Assembly (NCBI GenBank): GCA_013368325.1
Contig: JAACJK010000219.1
Location: 1,488,001-1,552,000 of the forward strand
Origin: Ephemerocybe angulata
Lineage: Eukaryota; Basidiomycota; Agaricomycetes; Agaricales; Psathyrellaceae
Length of the DNA: 64,000 nucleotides
Direction of reading: 5' to 3'
Shown here: positions 34,825 to 45,553 of the stretch, in pieces
How the letters are laid out: every line of letters begins with the position of its first letter
How positions within the stretch are numbered: position 1 is the stretch's first letter
Program-made: the position numbers and the translations under genes
Notes under the pieces: model-generated
What the model saw: only the letters and a program-made list of their open reading frames with translations
Databases searched by the model: none
What the model was told of the DNA's origin: nothing

Positions 34825-37800
34825 ATGGCAGAGCCAGACTCGCTGGCCGCAAAGGCGGAGCAGCGCGCACACCTTGTCGCAAAGCTCAAGCGAGCAGCAT
34901 CACTGCCCCGGATGAAGGACGGCAGACGACCCCCGATGCACGCAGAGGCCGTCAGCGAAAGCGAGAAGGCGCATGCGGACACATCAGCCCCAGCCACGGA
35001 CGCGGAAGACGCCAACGAGCACACCCCGCCACCACCGGAACCTGAGCAGCAGCAGGGCGGACCATCGTCACTGGAGGACGCTCCCGAGCAACAAATGCCG
35101 AGGGATGACGACGAGAGCCTACCGGCAGAATCGCATGTTGGCGCCTTCGACACCGAGGCGGACGGGGATGCGGAGGATAGGTCGATGTCACCAAATCCAA
35201 GTCGCTCAAGACGACGCCCTCGCTCCCGTTCACGCTCGAGAACGTCGAAGGATTTCAAAGGCAAGAATCGCCCCCCAACACCTGCCCAGGCTGGCGACTC
35301 GTCTCCGGATGAAGCACCGCCAATACCAATCGCCGTTCCTGTGTTTCCTACTCTGTTCCAGCCGGTACCATCCCACCTACCACCCCCCTTCGCCACGTTC
35401 CAACCTCAAAACATATTCGCGGCCACCCCAGATCAGCTCTACTATCCAGGGACCTCGCCACCCACCCCACTACCACTACCTACCCTTGAAGCTATCCAAA
35501 AAGGTCTTATGCGCTCAAATAGTGCAGGAGCAACTCAAGCAAGCCGCAGACTGGCGATGGCTAAGCTCACGGGTGGTACAGAAACCTACGACTCCCCGTC
35601 ACCGACGCCGCCGCCTCTCCCAGGCAGTAGGCTTGCTCGGAACAACACGGTCGCCGGGGGCGAGAGGATTGCTGCACGTCAGTTAATGCTGGGTCGGCTC
35701 GCTGGCCGTGTTGCGAAAGAGACCGACACTGAGCAAGGCAGTGGCGAAGACCGCGGGGCTCCTTCTCCTACTCCAAACAAGCGCAGGCGGCGCCGATCAC
35801 GCAGAGGTTCATCTGCGGCTAATCCTGCGGTTTCCGATTCGGACCCTGTTTCGACACGGTCACATACTCCTGTCGTTCCACCTGCACCTGGACGAACGCC
35901 GCTTGATGCGTACTCCGATTTGCGCTCAGAATCCGCCACTCCCAATCAAGCCTCAAGCTCGCGAAATCAGAGCAACGAATATGTCGCTGCAATGATGCCG
36001 CAACCACCGCCTCTTCCTGAGGCCATGGAATCCGAACGTCAAGAACACCATAGGCGTAGAAGCGTACTCATCGAGGATGACGACGAAGAAGTCCGCTACC
36101 AACCCCAACCTCACTCTCGAATACCCGCAATGTCGCATACCCCACCACCCCCTCGATTCTCGCCCCATCTTTCAATGCTTCGTAGCGCTCTCCAGCGCTC
36201 CGATTCACCCACTGTGCGTTCATCAGAGTCAATACCCCAACCCAACTCAGCGGGGAGTGGAAGCACTGTCCCACTATACCTTGGCCGAGGATCCCCGGCA
36301 CGTCATGATCGCTTCCCTATCAGCCCATTTGCCACCCCAATCAAGGAAAAGGATCGCCAGTTGAGCGACGATGATGAAGAGCGGGTATTATACCCTGCTG
36401 ATACATTACGACCACGAACGCCTGCGACGAACGTTGACGCTTTTGATAGAGAAATCAGCTGGGTTGCAACGCCAGGCAAGTGCTTTTATGTGTCACCAGT
36501 TTGCACTGTCTAACGTGCATCCAGTCCCAGAAATGCGAATGCCGGTACACGACGATGAGGAAGGTGAAGAGGGTGAGGATGAGGATTACGACGAGGACGT
36601 TGTTGCCGAGGTTGTCGTTAAAGACGAAAGGACCAACTACCAGGAATACGACGATCCACCGCTCTCCCCAACGTCTTTCCATGGCGGATACTCCCAACCT
36701 GAATTGTATGACGATGTTTCCCCCCGAGTCTCCAGCACGAAGAGTATCGTAATAGAATCCGAGGCATCCGCCGACGTTTATCCTATCCGCATTAACTCCC
36801 CGTTCAAAGCGATTCCTCTTTCCCAATCAGAATCGTACGGTCAGGTGCGGAAGCTTTCCACTTCTCTGTCGACATTGTAAACTGATGTCTCTGTCTTTTA
36901 TTCCTCCAGCAACACGCAGAGCGCTCCCCTCTGAATAGCGAGTTCTTGGAATGGGAAGACCGGTCCGCCACCAACGAGCTAACGGCCAAACGAAGCGTGG
37001 AAGCCAACCCAAGCACATGGGAAAAGATGAAGAATTTTACGTTCTCCCGGTCTGCCTCGAGCACCGGACGTCGCTCTCGAACGAACAGCATCCTCAACCG
37101 CGGCGACCCACGAAGTTCGAGCATCAGTAGGGAAAGCCAAGGTAGCCTTACCAGCGGAGGCAAGGCCGAGAGGAGCGACTCCATCAGCACACCCCAGCCG
37201 CCCGTGGCACCCCAGCTCATGCATTCCTCGTCAGCGTCTGCCTCTATGCTCTCTCTACCCCAGAATGCACCTTTCAGAGGAAACCCGTCCCCTATCCCTC
37301 CCATGAGCTCGGCGGACATCTCCAAGTATCAAAACGACAAGCTCTTCCCCTTCCCAGGAATGAAGAAGTTGGAGGAGCAGAGGAATAAAGACAGGGCCCG
37401 AGGAGGGTATCCAATGGCTTCTGCTTCTACGCCAGATGTCTCTCAGTTGATCAACGGAACAGGCAGCGTAGATCCCTCCCCTTCACAGCCTTCGTTCTCT
37501 CCATCACCGCAGAGCCAGGAATCGAGCCGCGAGCGAAAGAATTCGGATCTGCATTCGGATTCGCGACTAGGCTTCAGGCTGGGTCAGGATTCGCCGGTCC
37601 GGCAGCAAGGTTACATCGACCTTCCGCCTTTGAGCGCTTCCACGACCTCGTCAACATCGAAGGGCAAGCTCCCGGTCACGTTCACAGAGGTCAAGCAATG
37701 GTTGAGCAAGAACAAGAGCAAGAAGGCACAATCCCAACAACCTTCACCTACGCCTCTCTCGTCGAACCTTCCACCCCAAATTGAGCTGCAGAGTTCAACC

Positions 37801-40128
37801 AGTTCGAACAAGAAGCTCTCCTTGTCCGACTTGCTGAAAACGAAGGACACTGACATTAGCTCGGACTGGGAAGAAGCTCGGACACCGACAAATGGGAATC
37901 CCAGCCCGAGCCCCTCTCAACATAAAGCTTTCTCGAGCTTCGGCTATCGTTCAGGGCGTGAGACCCCTGCCACCAGTGCTCCGCCGACCGACACCGAACG
38001 GACCCCCAAAGCAAAGAAGGTTGCACCATTGGCATTATCTCCTTCGTCCGACTCTGGGTACCATATTGTTGACGACCAACCCATTCCCGATGTAACGAAG
38101 CCAGAGAGATACATGTCACCCACCCCCGACCCAACCTCGTCTGTAAGCGAAGCCCCCCAATCAACTTCTGAATCTTCCTCCACGACATCATCGCAATACT
38201 CCCTCGGCCCCTCGCCCCAGGCCCAGGTGCTGCTCGATCGTTTGGACGATACCTTGGCGAGAGGAAACGTCCCCCTCGATGAACCACCACGGAAACTCCT
38301 GTTCTCTGGCCCCGTCCTCCAGGTCGTCAACCCAAATACTGTTAAGGACCGATTCTTGTTCCTTTTCAACGACATCCTCGTCGTTGCGAAGCCTATCCTC
38401 CAAGGTCAGGCCGTCTTTAATGATGGTTTTTCCAATCCCACCGACAAGAAGTACATGATCAAGAGTGCCGTACGCTTCCGAGACCTGCGGTTCTGCCAGG
38501 ACCGTACAGAGGCCCCTCACAAGTCCACCGTTCCTTCTACCATCCCCAACACCCCCTCTCTCCGCCACTTTGTCGCTCAGTTTGCCCAGGACCCTGAGCG
38601 AGCTATCGCAGAACTCTCCGTTCGCGCCAATGGATCGCTAGACCCCTCAACATTGGCCCAAGTCCTTTTCAAGACGGTAGACTTGGATAGGCAGCACCTG
38701 GGTAACTATCTATCGCAGAGGAGCACGAAAAATGTGTTGAGGGCTTTCCTCGATAACTTCGGGTTCACGGCGCTGCGGATTGACATTGCTCTTCGTATCT
38801 TCCTTCAGTCGGTACACATTGACAATGCTGCGGCACAGAGCCAACCGCTGGACTACCTCCAGGAGACCTTTGCGGGCCGATGGTATGAAGCGAACGCCAA
38901 GATCGTTGCCTTCGACAAGGATATGGCTCTTCGTCTCGTTAGGGCTATCATACAACTCAATGAACTGCTCCATGGCTCCATCGCATCCGAGGTAGGGGCT
39001 CCCAGCACCAATGGCCGCAACATCACAAGTCGCGACTTCTACGATGCTTTCCGGCGGTATGATCCCAGGCGTCTGGTTTCGGATGAGCTTCTCGACGATA
39101 TCTATAACTCTATCAAGCAGGAGCGCCTCATGCAAGCTCGAGCACCTGCAGCTATTGCTTCATCACCTGACATATCCGTGTCCTTCATGAGGCCCCTTCC
39201 CGCTCGATTGACTTACAAGATGCAATCGGACCCGATCATCATTCGCCTCCCCCAGCCAGACCCGAACCTCACCCTCCATCTCCACGGGCATGACCTCATA
39301 TTCGAACCCTCCGTCTTGAATTTCTCCAAATCTCCCGAGGCCTCCTTCCGAGTCACCGGAACCTCGCTTGGTACGAAGACCCTCGTTATTCGTCGATCCG
39401 GGCCGAACGCGATCAAGTATGCTGGGCTCCCGCTCAGCTACGTGCTGCCGGTGGAGCGTGCCTTCATGCGGAATACCTTCCAGATTGCTTTCCTCAACCA
39501 CGAAGGGAACAAGCGGAGGTACATGTTCAGCGTTGATGACCACCTCATGCGGCATCAGTGGGCGACGTCTATCCGACAACAGATCGAAAAGAGCTTGGCA
39601 ACGACGTCCACTCCTACGGAGCTGGCATTACCTCCTGGGGTGTCGGACTTCTATCGAGCCGCGGAGGAGGTGTCCTTTAAGGTGTTGCAGGAGACATTGA
39701 TACTCGGTTCTGGGGCACCTACATCGGCGAATGCGACTCATACGCACCACCATCACGCGAGCACGACCACGCAATCGAACGGCCAGGCAGTTGGCTATCA
39801 GCAATCACCCGCGGCTGACAAGGAGGCTAATGCTCACAGAAGGTCCAAGTCTCGAAGCAAGCTATATCCTCGTCAAGGGGTGGGCAGGCTCGAGTTCGAT
39901 CTCAGCAGCAATTCCCACCGATACAATTCGTCACGCGAAAGCAACGAGACGGATTGTGGCGAAAGCAGTAATGGTGGCCCGAGTGGTGCCGGAGGCCCAT
40001 ACGAAAACGGCAAGCCGGGAGGGAGGATCTGGTCGGGTCGTGAACTGGAGCTGCATTGCCAGCAGAACAGTCTGATTCCGAACGTTCTTTCCTATCTGCA
40101 GGTGGGCAGTGTTGGACCGAAATCTTAA
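34825..40128 (+). CDS. SEC7-domain protein with two PH domains (Syt1/EFA6-type Arf-GEF family)
   Basis: Three exons (34825-36475, 36525-36844, 36910-40128) sum to exactly 1,730 codons. Residues 1-1100 are disordered, Ser/Pro-rich and punctuated by basic and acidic clusters. A first PH-like domain starts near residue 1114 (RKLLFSGPVLQVVN, RFLFLFNDILVVAKP). The SEC7 domain covers about 1213-1399 (LGNYLSQRSTKNVLRAFLDN, IDIALRIFLQS, ETFAGRWYEAN). A second PH domain covers about 1422-1555 (LTLHLHGHDLIFEPSVLNFS, MFSVDDHLMRHQWATSI). SEC7 proteins exchange GDP for GTP on Arf GTPases using a glutamate in an FRLPGEAQ loop. That loop is not recognisable here. Intron 1 uses a GC donor. Upstream is the divergent TBC gene. 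Confidence 0.85.
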
Positions 40129-41399
40129 TTTATCTGATCGTGACGATCACGTCTTTGCGTACGTCCTCGTCGTTCCTCTCTAATCTTGCCAGGTGCTAAT
40201 TTTATCTTTATTTCAGATTCATTATCATCTATCTACTCCTCCCTGCATCAATGTGCCATTACTACTATCCCTACTGTTTCGAGTTATAAACTATGCTACT
40301 ACTATACTACAACTCACCGCACTCTCGCTCCTCCATACACTGTATAGTTCCTGTCTCGGTCTCGGTCTTTTCGTCTCGCTATCCCCGGCCTCGATATATA
40401 TCTCACGTTCTCCTTTCCCGGTATCCTTTTGACATGTGGTCTCCTCCATCGTCTCCTGTCCTGCAGTATCTTCCTTTCCTACAACTTTCCATAACCACAC
40501 TCGTTCACTCAGTCATCTATGCTTTTTTACAGGGATTTGTATACAAGTAGCGGTCTAGTCTATTCCTGGTGGTTAAACGTCATGTTTCGTATAATCATAG
40601 TTAACAATTCATTCATTGTCCCGTTATCCTTATGTTTCGTAACGAGATTGGCCTAGCCTTCAACATCTGCGGTCCACTTTGAGCAAAAGTTCAAATGAGT
40701 TGACAGATTAACCGACGGCGCAATGGGCGTGCAGCAACGCCTTGAGCGTGTCGTTTGCGCGCTCTGCGTGTCCACTGACAGCTTGAAACCAGATGCGCGT
40801 GTCGACGCTAGGAGCAGGCTCCTATCGGGCTGATAACAAGCTTCTGGAACAATCCTATTGTTACATACCCCCGTCCAAGTTCCTGTGTCAACAGCCGTCG
40901 GGCCAGGTTTCCGTACCCGCGATTTATGCGATCGATTTCCTCGTAGACGCCGAAACCAAGGTGCGGGTCGTCTTCCCCATATCTGTCATGGATCATCGGG
41001 CTCGTGTTCTGAGGCATGAAGGAGCCAGCGCCATGCACCTGCATCGTGTTTTCCTCGATGCATCTCTTTCTTTTCTCTAAAAGACAACCTTGATCCAGGT
41101 GAAACCCGGTAATGAGGCGAGATTCCAGAGAATGGGGTGTGGGTCGACCGTCATCCTGCGTGCGCAGTATGCCCTTTCCCTAATGTGCGCAAATGGTAAA
41201 GACCGGACGGGACAAAGGATATGAGCGCTGAGTGCACATATAAGCGAGCTGTGCTCCTTGCCGCTTGTTCATCCCTTCGTGGAATACCCCAGTCCCTGCA
41301 TCTTACCCTGCCTGCCTTCCTCACCGCCAGGAAGCGATAAGCCTATCTTCTTTGAGAGGGCCCTGTTACTGACGACACATCACCGGCACCTCCATTGCC
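40129..41399. other. Intergenic region with pyrimidine-rich tract
   Basis: 40190-40540 is strongly C/T-biased and probably belongs to the 3' UTR or terminator region of the SEC7 gene. 40790-41080 is open on both strands but resembles no known protein. A TATA-like element lies at 41237. Confidence 0.5.
41237..41244 (+). promoter_or_regulatory. TATA-like element upstream of the NFKBIL1-like gene
   Basis: CATATAAG lies about 156 bp upstream of the ATG at 41400 on the coding strand, a plausible distance for a short 5' UTR. Confidence 0.4.
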
Positions 41400-42386
41400 A
41401 TGCAAACTGCTGCAGCGCTCCCGGGACCCCTCCCAACCCATCATCGTACACATTCGCACTCGCACCCTGGTCCCATTCCCTCCGTTCGACGGAAGCCAGC
41501 CGCTACCAGCGTATGGGAAGACATGGGACACACCCAGGCATGGGTTCTTAACCAAGGTTTCAATTCCTCGAGCACAAGCCTGAATGTGAAGCCGTCCAAG
41601 CCGTCGCACTACCGCAAGCACGGGTGGATGACAGAAGAGTGGGTGGGTCAGCAAGCAGTGTACTACGTCCCAAGGGAGGACGACGCAGCCGTTACGCTGT
41701 CATCGCGGCACCACCATAGCGGACTCCACCGGTCTGGGAGTCTGCGGCGAGACCCAGCCCCTGCAACTACCCCGCGCCGAGCTGCGCACTGGGAGGATAT
41801 GATGTATCAATACGAAGTCGATGCTGAGAGATGGATGAGGCACGAAGCTGAGTCCAGAAGGGCGGCCGAGGAGAGGCTGAGGATGAGAACAAGGGTCGAG
41901 GAAGAACTCCGAAGAATCGATGAACGAAGCAGGCAGCGCAAGCACGAGCAGAGACGGATGTTCGAAGAAAATAGGGCCAGAATGATGGCGGAAGCGCGAG
42001 AGCACGAACGAAGGGACAGGCCGATGTTGGAGAAGAAGGTTGCAGAGAGCTGGGAGAAATATGAGTCTCGGTGGTCGGGGCTCGCCTCGTCATCGGAGCC
42101 TCTGACCTTTGCCAATATTCCGTGGCCAACAGTCATCGCACCCAGGACAGCTGAAGACCTTTCGATGTCCGCCATTGCGTCATTCCTGCTCTCAGGAGCG
42201 CATTCGCAGGAGACGACGAAGAAAGAGAGAATACGCAGTGCACAGCTGCGCTGGCACCCAGATCGTTTCCGACGACTCATGGCGCGAGTTTCGGAGGAAG
42301 AGAAGGCCGTGGTCGAGGAGGGCGTCGGAGCGGTTGCGAGAGTCTTGAACGACTTGATGCAACGAGAAAAGGGAAACAGCAAATAG
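41400..42386 (+). CDS. NFKBIL1-like protein with C-terminal J-like domain
   Basis: A single-exon gene for 328 residues. The N-terminal third is His/Pro-rich and disordered. Residues about 135-225 form a long charged helix (ERWMRHEAESRRAAEERLRM, RQRKHEQRRMFEENRARMMA). The C-terminal 100 residues match the end of NF-kappa-B inhibitor-like protein 1: ESWEKYESRWSGL, LTFANIPWPTV, then KKERIRSAQLRWHPDRF and GVGAVARVLNDLMQRE. The WHPDRF segment is a diverged J-domain HPD motif. The ankyrin repeats of the animal protein are absent. The molecular role in fungi is not established. Confidence 0.75.
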   Translation: MQTAAALPGPLPTHHRTHSHSHPGPIPSVRRKPAATSVWEDMGHTQAWVLNQGFNSSSTSLNVKPSKPSHYRKHGWMTEEWVGQQAVYYVPREDDAAVTLSSRHHHSGLHRSGSLRRDPAPATTPRRAAHWEDMMYQYEVDAERWMRHEAESRRAAEERLRMRTRVEEELRRIDERSRQRKHEQRRMFEENRARMMAEAREHERRDRPMLEKKVAESWEKYESRWSGLASSSEPLTFANIPWPTVIAPRTAEDLSMSAIASFLLSGAHSQETTKKERIRSAQLRWHPDRFRRLMARVSEEEKAVVEEGVGAVARVLNDLMQREKGNSK

Positions 42387-42817
42387 GTAGGCCAATACTT
42401 CAAGGATGTGGAACCGTCTATGCTAACAACTTGCAGCCCAGCTGGCTGGCCGGCGCTTGTCTTTCCCGACTTTACTTTCTCTTATGCGACTGCTTGAAAC
42501 GGAACCCATTAGCATCTTGTACTAAAAGACTGGTGATATTTATTACCTCAGAAGAATATGTACAGTATATCCTCCATGTAGTTGTAGCTTCCGACCTCTC
42601 CAATACGACGCTCGCCTTTGGCTTACCTCTTGAGTGATGGTCGGTGGACAAGACGCGCCGGAAACCGTACGGCGGCCCGCTGATATTAGCGCCCACGTCA
42701 AATATTCCCACGAGTTGCCGATGCGTCACGGATGCCGACAGTGCTTTCTCAGCAGCACAAAATTGAATCTCTCTCCGCGATTTACACGTATTCCCTTCCG
42801 CTCATACCTTCTCCGCC
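42387..42817. promoter_or_regulatory. Upstream region of MIA40
   Basis: 430 bp lie between the NFKBIL1-like stop and the MIA40 ATG. No gene and no distinct motif were recognised. Confidence 0.4.
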
Positions 42818-43658
42818 ATGTTCACTCGTTTTGCGCGTCAGTCACTCAGGAGGGGTCTCCACACCGCGTCTACTACCGCGAAAAGTGCTCCTAGGTTCAA
42901 CCGCACTGCCAAGATCGTAGGCACGTCTGCAGCAGCAGCAGCGCTGGTGTCATGGAACCTGTCGTCGGAGAAGAACCGAGTGCACTTGGACAGTGTCAAA
43001 CCTTCAGGTGCGCGACATGTTGTGCTCGAACCCTACCCCATGCCTTACCTGTCGCTTGTAGCATCGACCTCTACCGTTCCGAAGTCCACTACCCCCACCA
43101 CTCCCGACACAACACCCCAGCCTTCAGAATTCGTCCCGGACGCTCCCTCAGACTCGGAAACCGGTACAGCAGCAGAGGGCACTAAAGATGAAGGTGCGAG
43201 TGAAGGCGAAGCACCTCAACCTCAGGGAGCCTACAACCCGGAGACTGGTGAAATTAACTGGGATTGCCCATGCCTCGGCGGAATGGCACACGGACCTTGC
43301 GGGGAGCAGTTCAAGGAGGCTTTCTCATGTTTCGTTTTCTCCGAAGACGAACCCAAGGGTATCAACTGTGTCGACGCCTTCAAGAAGATGCAAGACTGCT
43401 TCAGGGAGCACCCTGAAGTCTACGCTGATGGTATGTATCCGTCGCTGTCCTCAAATTAGCATCTCTGAGTTCCACTTTTCTCCTGTAGAAATCATGGCCG
43501 ATGACGACGAAGAGCCCGCAGCACCTACCACTGGCGCAGCACCGTCCGACGACGCAGGCCTTTCTGAGAAAGTTGCGGAGGTACCTTCTTCCGAACCCGA
43601 ACCTACTTCCGAAACTCCCAAAGTGGAGAAGCCTTCTTCAAGCACCGAAGGGCCGTAG
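42818..43658 (+). CDS. MIA40: Mitochondrial intermembrane space import oxidoreductase MIA40
   Basis: It oxidises and traps cysteine-motif proteins entering the intermembrane space, working with Erv1. Two exons (42818-43430 and 43489-43658) encode 260 residues. The N-terminus is a mitochondrial presequence ([18 protein letters not shown]) followed by a short hydrophobic anchor ([13 protein letters not shown]), as in the membrane-bound fungal form. After an acidic, Pro/Thr-rich linker comes the catalytic region: the redox-active CPC in [10 protein letters not shown], then two Cx9C motifs, [11 protein letters not shown] and [11 protein letters not shown], ending [12 protein letters not shown] disordered acidic tail is carried by exon 2. 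All catalytic and structural cysteines are present. EMI1, a twin-Cx9C protein, lies 5.5 kb away. Confidence 0.95.
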
Positions 43659-43834
43659 TGGTCCTTCTTCCACCATGGGATTGCAAAACCACGTAACGTG
43701 GAGGACCCTGCATAGAGATACATGTACATCTTTCACTAATTAACGTTCATTCCCTTCTTGACTTATTAGATATTCCCCGCATCTGTACCCGTACTATCCC
43801 TCACCCCGCTCACAAATATCATCGCTACATTGGT

Positions 43835-45284
43835 TCAATATGCACTACCTTTGCCGGAGAACCCGCTCGGAAAGATTTCCTTGAAGAGCTTCGGGTAGTG
43901 GATCTTGCCGACGTCTGGGTGACTCCTGGAGAATGGCCATGAGCAATGGAACCGCGACAACGTCGCTGGCGAACTCACTTGATTCTACCAATGAGGTTCA
44001 CCCTCCCCGATGGTTCCTTGTTGAATTCTGAGAAGTTCACGGCTATGGAGCTGTTTCACTACTTTCAACTCTTGACACAGCTGAACTGGTGCTCACAATC
44101 GGTGCTGGCTACTGTTCCTCTTGAATCTCGCAGCTTCAGGATCTCTGGCGGGACTGGTGACAGCCTTCAGGTTTAACTGAGACGATATTGTCAGGAACAC
44201 TCACATTCAAGCACCTCCTCTGTCAGGCGTATCGTTAGAGAGATATTTTGGAAGAAAGGTACAGAGTAGCGAGGTGAATCGCCCTTCGGCGAAAGCACCC
44301 TATGTGAAGTAGCGCGTGCCAAACCTTCAGTGACGAACTCCAGAGCTGGGGATGGAAAGCAATGGCCATTAGCTTCTTGGTAACTAACCTCATCGAAATC
44401 CTGGCAGTACCTTTTCCGAAGTTGATCACGAATGTGCCAGGTATAGGAGGGGCGTCTATCCATTCGCCAGCCAGATTCTGCACTTGCAACCCTCTATGGT
44501 CGGAGGCTTGCAGCAGCTACACATTGCCTTGTGAGTTCAAAGAGTGCTAGGGTATCGCCAAGGGAAAGAAGTGACATACGAAGGTAGAGAACCCAGCATC
44601 ATAGTGTGGACCTACACCCTGATCACCAGCACCAGCGGGCGGGATGGGGTACTTCACGATCTTAGCCCGGTGCTGCATCAGCGGACCCTCGTCGTAGAAC
44701 TTGTTCAAGCCATTCGGGCCCAGACCCAGCGCCTCCGATATGAGCGAGCTGAACTTGTAGCTCAGGTCCTGCACCTGGTCGAGATATGTCTCGAATGTCT
44801 TGTGGAAGCCGGGGATAAGGTCCTCATCAGGCCACTGTGCGCACAGACCATCACAATTAGCGCCCAACGACCTCCCCGCTCAGTCTGAGAGCGGACGAAC
44901 CTGCGGTTGCCCCCAAAGTCTGTAGTAGTCCGGGTCTCCTTCCTTCCACCTCGACGTATGTCTTGTCGCGAAATCGAACTGTTCCCGGTAATCCACAGCG
45001 CCTTTCGTCAGCTCTGCCCCTAACTTTGAGTAGCCGAGGAAGTGCTCTGAATTGGCCATCCGAATCTTCTCCTTGGCCTCTTGAGGCAGCGAGAAGAGTT
45101 GCGGGATATAGTCAATCACGGATGAGACAATGTCATTTGAGACGGTGTGGTTGGATAGGTAGAGGAACCCGACGTTGATAAGCGCATGTCGTAGCTGGTC
45201 AATGAACTGTTGGCGGGTGTCTGGAGATGCGAGGAGGGAGTAGTCGAGCAAGGGAATGCTGGAAAAGTCTTTAGAGGTCGGCAT
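43835..45284 (-). CDS. Isopenicillin-N-synthase-like 2-oxoglutarate/Fe(II) dioxygenase
   Basis: It belongs to the non-heme iron oxygenases that hydroxylate or otherwise oxidise small molecules using 2-oxoglutarate. The start at 45284 reads MPTSKDFSSIPLLDYSLL. The N-terminal DIOX_N domain includes LRHALINVGFLYLSNHTVS. The iron ligands are H and D in GVGPHYDAGF and H in ATSHRVLSP. The 2-oxoglutarate-binding R-x-S is in SPRYSVPFF. Other conserved pieces are FLGYSKLGAE, YREQFDFA and GTFVINFGK. The C-terminus is split by short introns and ends GFSGKGSAY with TGA at 43835-43837. No substrate can be inferred from neighbours. Confidence 0.88.
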
Positions 45285-45553
45285 GGGTGCTGGTGGGGAA
45301 AGGATTTAAGTGAATGTCTTCAGTCAGCCAACGTATATACCTCTTTCGCCAATGCAGGGTGAGCGGCTATTGTGCGATATGACGTGATTCGATGGAATCC
45401 ATACCGCAAGTCAGTACTATAAAAACAGGCACCCCGAACCGAAACCCATGCGCAGCAGTCGAACATTAAATATTACAACAAGAACTCGATAGCAACTACA
45501 ACATAGACAAGGCAGGGTATTCTCTGGTTATATTCTAAAAGTTCACATCCATC

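Noticed and set aside
40808..41044. Small minus-strand frame of 78 codons
   Set aside because: No family resemblance, no clear splice partners, and an equally open frame exists on the other strand.
45410..45430. TATAAAAA on the plus strand
   Set aside because: It points toward the 3' end of MCM2 with no plus-strand gene downstream.
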